A stretch of 45,865 nucleotides of DNA. Origin: Oscillospiraceae bacterium. Lineage in GTDB: Bacteria > Bacillota > Clostridia > Oscillospirales > Ruminococcaceae. Position numbers and translations under genes: made by a program. The DNA lies in contig JAILIG010000052.1 in assembly GCA_024695445.1 (NCBI GenBank), forward strand, positions 1 to 45,865, in the 5' to 3' direction. This document shows positions 24,413 through 32,227 of the stretch, in pieces. The notes beneath the pieces were generated by a model. It was not told the origin of the DNA. It did no database searches and saw only the letters and a program-made list of their open reading frames with translations. Position 1 is the first letter of the stretch. Each line of letters begins with the position of its first letter.

Positions 24413-26791
24413 ATGTATCAGGTGACAAAGCGCGACGGGCAGGTGGTCGATTTTGAGATCACGAAGATCGCGGAAGCGATCAGAAAGGCATTCGATGCCA
24501 AAAACAAGCAGTATCATCCCTCTGTCATTGACTTTCTGGCTCTGCGCGTAACGGCGGATTTTGAAAAGAAGATCCGGAATGATCTGATCGCCGTTGAGGA
24601 CATTCAGGACAGCGTTGAAAATGTGCTGGGCGAAGCGGGCTACAGCGATGTGGCAAAGGCATATATCCTTTACCGCAAGCAGCGCGAAAAGCTGCGTATG
24701 ATGAAATCGACGATCCTGGACTACAAGGACACGGTTGACAGCTATGTGAAGGTCACAGACTGGCGTGTCAAGGAGAATTCAACGGTCACCTATTCCGTCG
24801 GCGGCCTGATTCTGAACAACTCCGGTGCCATCACCGCGAACTACTGGCTTTCTGAGATCTATGACGAGGAAATCGCACAGGCACACCGTTCCGGCGATAT
24901 GCACATCCACGATCTTTCCATGCTGACCGGCTACTGTGCAGGCTGGTCGCTCAAGCAGCTCATTCAGGAGGGCCTCGGCGGCGTCGAGGGCAAGATCACC
25001 TCCGCGCCGGCCAAGCATCTTGCGACGCTCTGCAACCAGATGGTCAATTTCCTCGGCATCATGCAGAACGAATGGGCAGGCGCACAGGCGTTCTCCTCGT
25101 TCGATACCTATCTCGCACCGTTCGTCAAGGCGGATCAGCTGTCCTACGATCAGGTCAAGAAATGTATCGAGTCCTTTGTGTACGGCGTGAATACACCGTC
25201 CCGCTGGGGCACGCAGGCGCCGTTCTCCAACATCACCCTTGACTGGACGGTCCCGAACGATCTCGCAGAGCTGAACTGCATCATCGGCGGCGAGGAAATG
25301 CCGTTCAAGTATAAGGACTGCAAGGCCGAGATGGACCTGATCAACAAGGCGTTCATCGAAACCATGATCGAGGGCGACGCACAGGGCAGAGGCTTCCAGT
25401 ATCCGATTCCGACCTACTCGATCACCAGGGATTTCGACTGGTCCGAGACGGAAAACAACCGCCTGCTGTTTGAAATGACCGCAAAATACGGCACACCGTA
25501 TTTCTCCAACTATATCAACAGCGACATGGAGCCGAGCGATATCCGTTCGATGTGCTGCCGTCTGCGTCTGGATCTCCGTGAGCTCCGCAAAAAGAGCGGC
25601 GGCTTCTTCGGCAGCGGCGAAAGCACCGGTTCGATCGGCGTCGTCACGCTGAATATGCCGCGGATCGCGTATCTTGCAGAGGATGAAAAGGACTTCTACA
25701 AGCGTCTGGACAAGCTGATGGATGTAGCGGCACGCAGCCTCAAGATCAAGCGCACGATCATCACCAAGCTGCTCAATGAAGGGCTTTATCCCTACACGAA
25801 GCGCTATCTCGGCACGCTCGACAATCACTTCTCGACGATCGGCCTGATTGGCATGAACGAGGCCGGCCTCAACGCAAAATGGCTTCGCAAGGATCTGACG
25901 CACACCGAGACGCAGGAGTTCACCAAGCAGGTGCTCGACCATATGCGCGAGCGGCTGGCGGATTATCAGGTGGAGTACGGCGACCTCTATAACCTTGAGG
26001 CGACGCCGGCGGAGTCCACGACCTACCGCCTTGCCAAGCACGATGTGGCGCAGTATCCGGATATCATCACGGCCGCAGAGCCGGGCAAAACCCCGTATTA
26101 CACCAACAGCTCGCATCTGCCGGTCGGCTTCTCGGAGGACATCTTCTCTGCACTGGATATTCAGGACGATCTGCAGACGCGCTACACCTCCGGCACGGTG
26201 TTCCATGCGTTCCTCGGCGAGAAGCTGCCGGACTGGAAGTCTGCTGCAAATCTGGTCCGCAAGATCGCGGAAAACTATAAGCTGCCGTACTACACCATGT
26301 CCCCGACCTATTCGGTCTGCCCCTGCCACGGCTATCTGGTCGGCGAGCAGTATACCTGTCCGGAATGCGGCGCCGAAACAGAGGTTTACAGCCGTATCAC
26401 CGGTTATTACCGTCCGGTCAAGAACTTCAATGACGGCAAGGCACAGGAGTTCAGGGACCGCAAAGAATATGTCATCGAAAAAAGCACGCTGAAGCGTGCG
26501 GGCGCTGTCCATGTGCCGGAATCCGTCGGCGCAGTCAGATCCGGCGATGCAGCAGGCGGCGTTCTGCTGTTTGCAACCAGAACCTGCCCGAACTGCAGAA
26601 TGGCGGAGCGCTTTCTCAATGACGCCGGCATCTCCTATCAGAAGGTGATCGCGGACGAGGAACCGGAAATGACAGCGCGTTATGACATCCATCAGGCACC
26701 GACGCTGATCGTGCCGGACGGCGAGGACTTTGCGCGCATCGTCAATGTCTCGAACATCAGAAAATACATTGAGGAAACAGTCAAGGCATGA
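24413..26791 (+). CDS. nrdD: Class III (anaerobic) ribonucleotide reductase with fused C-terminal glutaredoxin-like domain
   Basis: 792 aa, start ATG preceded by AGGAGG. An N-terminal ATP-cone (1-95) for allosteric control; a catalytic barrel with Cys175 (GYCAGWSL) and Cys381/382 (MCCRLRL), candidate active-site residues; a zinc site Cys636, Cys638, Cys649 and Cys652 (CPCHG, CPECG); and the glycyl-radical loop with Gly664 (RITGYYRPV). NrdD proteins normally end soon after this loop. Here about 130 more residues follow, containing a glutaredoxin/thioredoxin-like domain with CPNC at 725-728 and a cis-Pro loop (QAPTLIV, Pro763). The last codons overlap the thioredoxin reductase start (ATGA). Inference: the fused domain supplies electrons to the reductase, replacing formate, and is recharged by the neighbouring flavoenzyme. 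Confidence 0.93.
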   Translation: MYQVTKRDGQVVDFEITKIAEAIRKAFDAKNKQYHPSVIDFLALRVTADFEKKIRNDLIAVEDIQDSVENVLGEAGYSDVAKAYILYRKQREKLRMMKSTILDYKDTVDSYVKVTDWRVKENSTVTYSVGGLILNNSGAITANYWLSEIYDEEIAQAHRSGDMHIHDLSMLTGYCAGWSLKQLIQEGLGGVEGKITSAPAKHLATLCNQMVNFLGIMQNEWAGAQAFSSFDTYLAPFVKADQLSYDQVKKCIESFVYGVNTPSRWGTQAPFSNITLDWTVPNDLAELNCIIGGEEMPFKYKDCKAEMDLINKAFIETMIEGDAQGRGFQYPIPTYSITRDFDWSETENNRLLFEMTAKYGTPYFSNYINSDMEPSDIRSMCCRLRLDLRELRKKSGGFFGSGESTGSIGVVTLNMPRIAYLAEDEKDFYKRLDKLMDVAARSLKIKRTIITKLLNEGLYPYTKRYLGTLDNHFSTIGLIGMNEAGLNAKWLRKDLTHTETQEFTKQVLDHMRERLADYQVEYGDLYNLEATPAESTTYRLAKHDVAQYPDIITAAEPGKTPYYTNSSHLPVGFSEDIFSALDIQDDLQTRYTSGTVFHAFLGEKLPDWKSAANLVRKIAENYKLPYYTMSPTYSVCPCHGYLVGEQYTCPECGAETEVYSRITGYYRPVKNFNDGKAQEFRDRKEYVIEKSTLKRAGAVHVPESVGAVRSGDAAGGVLLFATRTCPNCRMAERFLNDAGISYQKVIADEEPEMTARYDIHQAPTLIVPDGEDFARIVNVSNIRKYIEETVKA

Positions 26792-27705
26792 AAGAACGGT
26801 ATGATATCGCAGTTGTCGGGGCCGGTCCCGCCGGCCTGACAGCCGCGCTCTATGCACGGCGGGCGGGGAAAACTGTCATCGTGATCGAAAAGGAGAATTT
26901 CGGCGGACAGATCACCTATTCTCCGAAAATCGAGAATTACCCGACGGCCGTTGCGATCAGCGGCAGTGAATTTGCCGAAAAGCTGATGGAACAGACGGAG
27001 CTGCTCGGCGCCGTTCTGGAAATGGACAGAATCACCGCACTGGAGAAGCAGACGGAAGGGTTTCTGCTCCGCGGCGAATACGGAACCTATGAGGCCGGTG
27101 CGGTCATCCTGGCGACGGGCTCCAGACACCGCACGCTCGGCCTTGCGCATGAAGCCGAGCTGACCGGACACGGCGTCTGCTACTGCGCAGTCTGCGACGG
27201 CGCATTCTTCAAAGGGCAGGATGTTGCTGTGATCGGCGGCGGCAACACGGCGCTGCAGGATGCGGTGTTCCTCTCGGAGCTCTGCAGCTCTGTCACGGTC
27301 ATTCAGAATCTGCCGGAGCTGACCGGCGATCCGGTCCTGCAGGAAAAGGTCGGAAAGCTGGAAAATGTATCGGTGATCTGCAATGCCACGGTTGCGGCAC
27401 TGCTTGGTGAGAAGGCGCTGACCGGCATCCGCATTCTGCATCAGGATACCGGTGCGGAAGAGGAGCTGGCTGTTGCGGGAATATTTGCCGCGATCGGTCA
27501 GCAGCCGGATAACGAAGCCTTTGCGGCGTTTTCCGCATTGGATCAATCCGGATATATCATTTCGGACGAGCGCTGTCTGACGGACACAGAGGGTGTTTTT
27601 GCCGCGGGAGACTGCCGCACGAAACAGATCCGTCAGGTCGTGACAGCCGTTGCGGACGGCGCGTCTGCCGCGCTTGCGGCCTGCCGGTATCTCGATCGGA
27701 AATAA
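26788..27705 (+). CDS. trxB: Thioredoxin reductase-like flavoprotein
   Basis: 305 aa, usual length. FAD-binding GAGPAGLTAA at 11-20, redox-active Cys133 and Cys136 (CAVCDG), NAD(P)H-binding GGGNTALQDAV and the C-terminal FAD motif GVFAAGDC. The start overlaps the nrdD stop by 4 bp, so the two are co-translated. Established knowledge: such enzymes move electrons from NAD(P)H to a thioredoxin or glutaredoxin-like disulfide. With an NrdD carrying its own CPNC domain, this flavoprotein most likely reduces that domain. The second dinucleotide site (GQDVAVIGGGNTALQDAV) is not followed by an obvious NADPH-type basic motif, so NADH or another donor is possible. Confidence 0.9.
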   Translation: MKERYDIAVVGAGPAGLTAALYARRAGKTVIVIEKENFGGQITYSPKIENYPTAVAISGSEFAEKLMEQTELLGAVLEMDRITALEKQTEGFLLRGEYGTYEAGAVILATGSRHRTLGLAHEAELTGHGVCYCAVCDGAFFKGQDVAVIGGGNTALQDAVFLSELCSSVTVIQNLPELTGDPVLQEKVGKLENVSVICNATVAALLGEKALTGIRILHQDTGAEEELAVAGIFAAIGQQPDNEAFAAFSALDQSGYIISDERCLTDTEGVFAAGDCRTKQIRQVVTAVADGASAALAACRYLDRK

Positions 27706-27754
27706 ATCTGCAGCCCTGCCGTCCGGCGGGGCTGTCCGTATTCACATCGCCCGC

Positions 27755-27962
27755 TGCCCAAACTAAAGTTTCGGTCAAGCCTTTTCAAAGGCTTGCGGAG
27801 TCCAGAGGCAGAGCCTCTGGTCGCGCTCCGCAGAGCGCGAAACTCTCCCCGCCTTAGAAGAGCCCCGCCGAGGGGGTGAATTGCCGCAAAGCGGCAAGAG
27901 GGGGACGCCCTGCGACAGAGGGCGTCCCCCATAAAAAGACGATGATATCTTTTTGACAGACC
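27755..27962 (+). repeat. Dispersed structured intergenic repeat, copy 2
   Basis: Starts with the CCCAAACTAAAGTTTCGGTC segment and ends with TTGACAGACC. Same hairpin series as copy 1, but two stems have changed on both arms: CCAGAGGC/GCCTCTGG and TCGCGCTC/GAGCGCGA. It lies between trxB and the convergent LRR gene. Confidence 0.85.
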
Positions 27963-28012
27963 GAAAGCCTGTGCGCATCATCTGCGGATGAACACAGGCT
28001 TTCTGTTTTTTT
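27963..28012 (+). terminator. Rho-independent terminator at the end of repeat copy 2
   Basis: GAAAGCCTGTG (27963-27973) pairs with CACAGGCTTTC (27993-28003), followed by a T7 run. It probably ends the nrdG-nrdD-trxB transcript after the repeat. Confidence 0.8.
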
Positions 28013-28108
28013 GCAGGGAGCATCTCCCTTTTGCGGAAAGCAATGTTTACGCCGGCCGGGCACGGACAAAACGGTTCCCGTCAGGCGGAAGTCATGAAGC
28101 GGTCCGCT

Positions 28109-30346
28109 TTACTTTTCGTAGCATACCATTCTCCAGAAGAACGGGCTGCGGTAACCGTACTTGAAGGTGCTGAGGTAAGTGGCGAGCATGGAAAGATCGT
28201 TGCTGTTGACCGTTCCGTTGAGGTCAACATCCGCGTTGTTCAGCATTCTGCTGTTCGTGATCGGCTTGGTGCCGTTCAGATGATTCTGGAGCGCATCGCG
28301 GTCGGCGATTGTGTACGCACTGTCGTTATTGGTGTCGCCGATCATGTGAATGTCGTGCGTTGCAACATTTTTGCCGATACTAAGGCTGCGGTTGCCTTCA
28401 ACATACCAGCGGAAACTCTCGTGGCCGTCAGAAGCAAACTGCGAATCCGTGCAGAGGAAGTGTTCATATCTGTCATTCGGATGTCCGTCATCCAGATTGC
28501 CGTCGTCCCAGCAGACATCCACATGATAATACTTGTTTCTGATCTTCACAAGGTTCCAGGCGTGGCCGCTCTTGCCGATCTTCACATTTTCTCCGGTCAC
28601 ATAGTAAGTTTCCACGCCTGCTTTTTTCATCAGAAGCTCGTAGCATTTTGCATAGCCTTCGCAGACCGTATAGGTGTGCTTCAGGTCAGAGGCGTTTTTG
28701 CTGTGCAGGAAGACGGAGGCGGTCACATGGTTCTTCTGGGTTTTGAGGCTCGGATCCGGCTTGCCGCCGCTGTCCTTGATCCGGACATACTCTTCCTCAT
28801 CCGGATCGTATGAAGTGCGCTCGCAGATCCACTGGTGCAGACGGACTGCCTTCTGATAATCGCTCATGCCGGTCGTTGTTACGGAATTGACGACATAAGC
28901 CGCCATTTTGTCAACATATTCCTTCATGAAGTAACAGGTTTCATAGTCCTCGAAATGCAGCCGGACACCCTCCGAAAAGCGGCTGTTGATTCTCGGCTCC
29001 GATCCGGAAGGCGTATCGACCAGCATGATGGAGTTGATGGAGCGGACTTTGGTACGGTTCAGCATCGGCAGATAATCGCGCAGGACCTCATAGCCGGTGG
29101 TGCTGCGGTTCAGCTCGGCGGTCGGGATGATGAGGCTGGTGAGCGACGGCATAAAGCCGAAGTCGGTCGGATCCGTGCCCTGACGGACATAGTTTTTCAG
29201 AATGATCTGCGCCAGGTATGCGTTGTTGATCGTGCCGTTCGGGATGTATTTTGCATAGAATGTGTACGCATAGTCCAGTTTCTCCGGCGGGTAGCACAGC
29301 AGCTTTGTTCCGTCTTTGGTGAACAGCACATTGTCCACCGCCTTATACTTTGTGTTGGCAGAGTCAACCTGGATGGTCTTTGTGCCGCTGATATAATTGA
29401 ATGCGGAATCTGCAATCGAAGTGACATTTTTGCCGATTTTCAGATTGGACGGAAGGTCTGCGCGGCGGAAGGCGTTTGCGCAGATCGTTTTCAGCGAATC
29501 AGGCAGTGTGAGGCTGCTGAGATCGGAGCAGCAGTCGAAGCACTCCTCCGGGATCGTGGTCACAGTCGTCGGCAGATTGAAGCCGGTCATGACGGAACCG
29601 GAGAATGCGCCCTTTCCGAGCGTCATTTTTGCAGATCTGTTTTCAACGGTCAGAGAATTGAGCATCCGGAGATAGCTGAGTGCGAGTTCTCCGAGTGTGA
29701 TCTGACTGACCGTTTTGGAAAAGCGGATCTGATTCACATTATAGCAGTACGAAAACGCATTCTGTTTGATGGTGATTTTGCTGCAGCTGAAATCCAGCTT
29801 CTTGACATTGGATCTCCAGAACGAATCTCCCTCCAGCGTAACCGACTTTGCGGTGCTCTTCACGGTGAAGGTCTGGAGGCTTTCCGTGCTGCTGAACGCA
29901 TTGGGCGCGATCGTCAGGCTTTGCATTCCTCCGATCGTGACTTCGGTAATCGGCGAACCGGAGAATGCGTTCTGACCGATTTTTGTCAGATTCTTTGCAT
30001 TGGACAGGTTCACTTTGGTCAGCGACTCTTTGTTGGCAAAGACATAGTCGCCGATCTCCGTGACGGGAATATTCTGCCCGTTGTACGGAACCGTGGCGCC
30101 GATGCTGGCAGTCTGAATATTCATGTAGGATGCCAGCGCGACCGCATAGCGGGTGCCGTTTGTCCTCTGACAGATTGCGAACATGACGCTGTTGTCGTTA
30201 ATGTAGGCGATGATACTGTCTGAAATGGTTGTTGCCTCCGCTGTGAGGACGGTGTCCTGCACGCAGTCCTTCAGAACCGGCGTGAAGGGCATGGATGCAA
30301 GGGTTGCTGCACTGAGCAGCACGGCGGTGAGTTTTTTGAATTTCAA
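28109..30346 (-). CDS. Secreted BspA-like LRR protein with transglutaminase-like domain and dockerin (paralogue C), TTG start
   Basis: 745 aa. The start codon is TTG at 30346-30344 (minus strand), placed exactly where the paralogues have ATG, 8 nt after AGAAGGAGG. Signal peptide; N-terminal module DSIIAYINDNSVMFAICQ shared with paralogue B; BspA-type LRRs; transglutaminase-like domain with Cys (VCEGYAKCYE), His (GHAWNLVKI) and Asp (YHVDVCWDD). A dockerin follows (GDTNNDSAYTIADRDAL, ADVDLNGTVNSNDL) whose first repeat is less canonical, then the tail SPFFWRMVCYEK. Extracellular, probably scaffold-docked. It has its own promoter and 5' stem-loop; the stem is one pair shorter than in the others. 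Confidence 0.92.
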   Translation of the reverse strand: MKFKKLTAVLLSAATLASMPFTPVLKDCVQDTVLTAEATTISDSIIAYINDNSVMFAICQRTNGTRYAVALASYMNIQTASIGATVPYNGQNIPVTEIGDYVFANKESLTKVNLSNAKNLTKIGQNAFSGSPITEVTIGGMQSLTIAPNAFSSTESLQTFTVKSTAKSVTLEGDSFWRSNVKKLDFSCSKITIKQNAFSYCYNVNQIRFSKTVSQITLGELALSYLRMLNSLTVENRSAKMTLGKGAFSGSVMTGFNLPTTVTTIPEECFDCCSDLSSLTLPDSLKTICANAFRRADLPSNLKIGKNVTSIADSAFNYISGTKTIQVDSANTKYKAVDNVLFTKDGTKLLCYPPEKLDYAYTFYAKYIPNGTINNAYLAQIILKNYVRQGTDPTDFGFMPSLTSLIIPTAELNRSTTGYEVLRDYLPMLNRTKVRSINSIMLVDTPSGSEPRINSRFSEGVRLHFEDYETCYFMKEYVDKMAAYVVNSVTTTGMSDYQKAVRLHQWICERTSYDPDEEEYVRIKDSGGKPDPSLKTQKNHVTASVFLHSKNASDLKHTYTVCEGYAKCYELLMKKAGVETYYVTGENVKIGKSGHAWNLVKIRNKYYHVDVCWDDGNLDDGHPNDRYEHFLCTDSQFASDGHESFRWYVEGNRSLSIGKNVATHDIHMIGDTNNDSAYTIADRDALQNHLNGTKPITNSRMLNNADVDLNGTVNSNDLSMLATYLSTFKYGYRSPFFWRMVCYEK

Positions 30347-30363
30347 TGATATTTCCTCCTTCT

Positions 30364-30378
30364 GGTGTGTGTATCACC
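30364..30378 (-). promoter_or_regulatory. 5'-terminal leader stem-loop of paralogue C (shortened)
   Basis: On the minus strand GGTG-ATACACA-CACC, beginning 7 nt after the -10 and ending directly before AGAAGGAGG. The fifth pair seen in the other copies is replaced by A/A. Confidence 0.5.
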
Positions 30379-30384
30379 GGTGCA

Positions 30385-30413
30385 ATTATATCACAAACCG
30401 GAAATAAACGCAA
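30385..30413 (-). promoter_or_regulatory. Promoter of LRR paralogue C
   Basis: Minus-strand TTGCGT (30413-30408), 17 bp, TATAAT (30390-30385). Confidence 0.65.
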
Positions 30414-30630
30414 TGGATAAAATGTTGCAAAATCGTGCTTTTTGAAGATTTCTATGACAGAATTGCGGAAATCATATTGCATTCTCCGAAGCGCAGGGAT
30501 GTGCGATTGTATTTTTTGCAGATTTTCTTTGATATGGTCACGGCATTTCTGCTCAGCCTCAGCGCCGCACCGGCCGGTTCCCCGTTTTTCCGGTTCCGGC
30601 AGGGTGAGCCGGATATCTGAAGAAAAACAC

Positions 30631-30659
30631 TTGACTATCCGGCAGATATCGGTTAAAAT
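30631..30659 (+). promoter_or_regulatory. Promoter of the frameshifted LRR gene
   Basis: TTGACT (30631-30636), 17 bp, TAAAAT (30654-30659). The stretch 30414-30630 has no gene I can support. Confidence 0.65.
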
Positions 30660-30704
30660 GAAGACAGCATCATTCTTCATCTTATGTGGACAGGAGTGTT
30701 TTAC

Positions 30705-31531
30705 ATGAAGCGAACGACAGCCTTTCTGACAGCCGCAGTGATGCTGCTTTCGGTACACGGGGCATCAGTGCCGGCCTCTGCTGAGGAGCAGTATTCCGGC
30801 AAGCTCGGATTATCCTTAATCTGGCAGTTTGACGCCGAAACAGAGACTTTGAGCTTCAGCGGCTCGGGCAGAATCCCTGATTATTACGACAGCTATTCGA
30901 TCCATATTCAGACACCGGTTTGACAGGAATCATGATGCCGCAGACGATGACGCGCATCGGAGACAGCGCATTCCGGGGGTGCAAAAGCCTGACCGCGATT
31001 CGGATACCGGACGGCATCACCAAAATCGAAACGCAGGTATTTGACCACTGCGAATCGCTTCAGGAAGTCATACTGCCGGACGGTTTGGTCAGCATCGGGC
31101 TGACCTCGTTCGAAGGATGCGCAAAGCTCACCGAGATCGTGCTGCCGGAGAGCGTCAGTAAGATCGGCGTAAAAGCGTTTTCAAACTGCACGGCTCTGAA
31201 ATGTGTGACCATCCTTTCCCGGGTGACGGAGATCGGAGATATGGCTTTTGATTTCTGTGATGCTTTGCGGATCAGGAGCTGGCGCGGCTCAGTCGCAGAG
31301 AGCTATGCGAAGAGAAGAGGCATCCCGTTTGATGCGCTGGACCGGCCGGGCGATCTGGACGGCGACTGCAGCGTCACGATGTCCGATGCAGTTCTGATGT
31401 TCCGGCTGCTCACCGAGGCGCCCATGCAGGAAGGCGAGCTGAAAAGAACGGATGCTGATATGGATTCGGACGGCGTTCTGACGCTCCGTGACCTGCGGAT
31501 CATGCTCATCGCGCTCGGTCAAACCGCATAA
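30705..31531 (+). pseudogene. LRR-dockerin gene broken by a frameshift
   Basis: The start ATG 30705 follows AGGAG and gives a signal peptide (MKRTTAFLTAAVMLLSVHG) and a BspA-type N-terminal motif (LIWQFDAETETLSFSGSGRIPDYY). The frame stops at 30923. The LRR continuation (IGDSAFRGCKSLTAIRIPDGITKI and three further repeats) and a C-terminal dockerin (GDLDGDCSVTMSDAVLM, ADMDSDGVLTLRDL) lie in the -1 frame to 31531. The switch falls at about 30890-30910, where shifting after DYYDSY gives a sensible join. There is no obvious slippery heptamer, so a one-base deletion or a sequencing error is likelier than programmed frameshifting. Without the shift it would be about 275 aa, with no transglutaminase domain. 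Confidence 0.75.
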
Positions 31532-31537
31532 GACAAA

Positions 31538-31576
31538 GTCCCCGCAGGTCTGTACTTCTGCGGGGACAGCTTTTTT
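31538..31576 (+). terminator. Rho-independent terminator
   Basis: GTCCCCGCAG (31538-31547) pairs with CTGCGGGGAC (31558-31567), followed by six T at 31571-31576. It shows the broken LRR gene kept a complete transcription unit. Confidence 0.85.
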
Positions 31577-31591
31577 CAAAGCGGCTGACAT

Positions 31592-31790
31592 GAGGAGCCT
31601 GCGGCGGGCAGCGCCCCTCATCGCGCTCCGCAGACGGCGAAACACTCTGGACTTGATAAGAGCCCCGCCGAGGGGGTGAATTGCCGCGTAGCGGCAAGAG
31701 AGGGGACGCCCTGCGACAGAGGGCGTCCCCCTAAAAAGACTGTGACGAAGTTTTTCGACAGACTGAGAAGCTCCCGCAAAGGGAAGCTTC
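31592..31790 (+). repeat. Dispersed structured intergenic repeat, copy 3 (5' truncated)
   Basis: Lacks the leading CCCAAACTAAAG segment and has degraded upstream stems, but keeps AAGAGCCCCGCCGAGGG, the TTGCCGC/GCGGCAA stem, the GGGACGC/GCGTCCCC stem and the CGACAGACTG end. A GAAGCTCCC/GGGAAGCTTC hairpin follows at 31767-31790. Confidence 0.8.
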
Positions 31791-31807
31791 CAAATCAGAT
31801 TGCAGAA

Positions 31808-32227
31808 CTAATCATGAGCACGAAGCTTCCGGAGCGTTCCGATATCGGTGCTGCCGACCGGAATCGCATTTCCGATTGCACTGAACAGATTGATGCAGGC
31901 AGCAGGGAGCCATAGAAACCGGCTGGTAATCAGCCAGATCACAGCACAGATAGCCGCCAGCATCAGATTGGTACAGATGCCGGCAGAGAAATAGACTGTT
32001 TTCCGGCGGTCAGTCAGCTTCATGATCTGTTCGGATTCTGCGGATACAAAGGAGATGCCGAGGAGCGGCGAGATCTTCCAGATTCCGAGCCGGAGCTTCG
32101 GCCAGTCCGCACCGATTTTCACTTCGAGCACCGGGATGTGAAAGCATTTTGCAGCCAGAAAATGCGCTGTTTCATGCAGCAGGACAGAGGCGTAGATGAT
32201 CAGATACAGAATTACATAATCAGTCAT
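31808..32227 (-). CDS. M50 (site-2 protease-like) membrane metalloprotease
   Basis: 139 aa from ATG 32227, which overlaps the upstream ABC gene stop by 8 bp (ATGACTGA). HETAH at 18-22 (HExxH) lies in the first membrane segment. A second hydrophobic block (about 85-120) and PVGSTDIGTL, the likely place of the third zinc ligand Asp, follow. It is short for the family, close to the minimal S2P core. S2P proteases cut substrates inside the membrane. It is the last gene of a unit with two ATPase-permease fusions and small membrane-anchored proteins, which makes processing or release of an anchored peptide a reasonable guess. An immunity or stress-signalling role is also possible. Confidence 0.75.
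   Translation of the reverse strand: MTDYVILYLIIYASVLLHETAHFLAAKCFHIPVLEVKIGADWPKLRLGIWKISPLLGISFVSAESEQIMKLTDRRKTVYFSAGICTNLMLAAICAVIWLITSRFLWLPAACINLFSAIGNAIPVGSTDIGTLRKLRAHD

Noticed and set aside
24779..26857. 692-codon open frame antisense to nrdD
   Set aside because: Overlaps the whole NrdD coding region and matches no recognisable domain.
30659..30679. Hairpin TGAAGA/TCTTCA near the start of the frameshifted LRR gene
   Set aside because: It begins within the -10 element, so it would not be whole in the transcript. It does not match the leader stem-loop of the paralogues.
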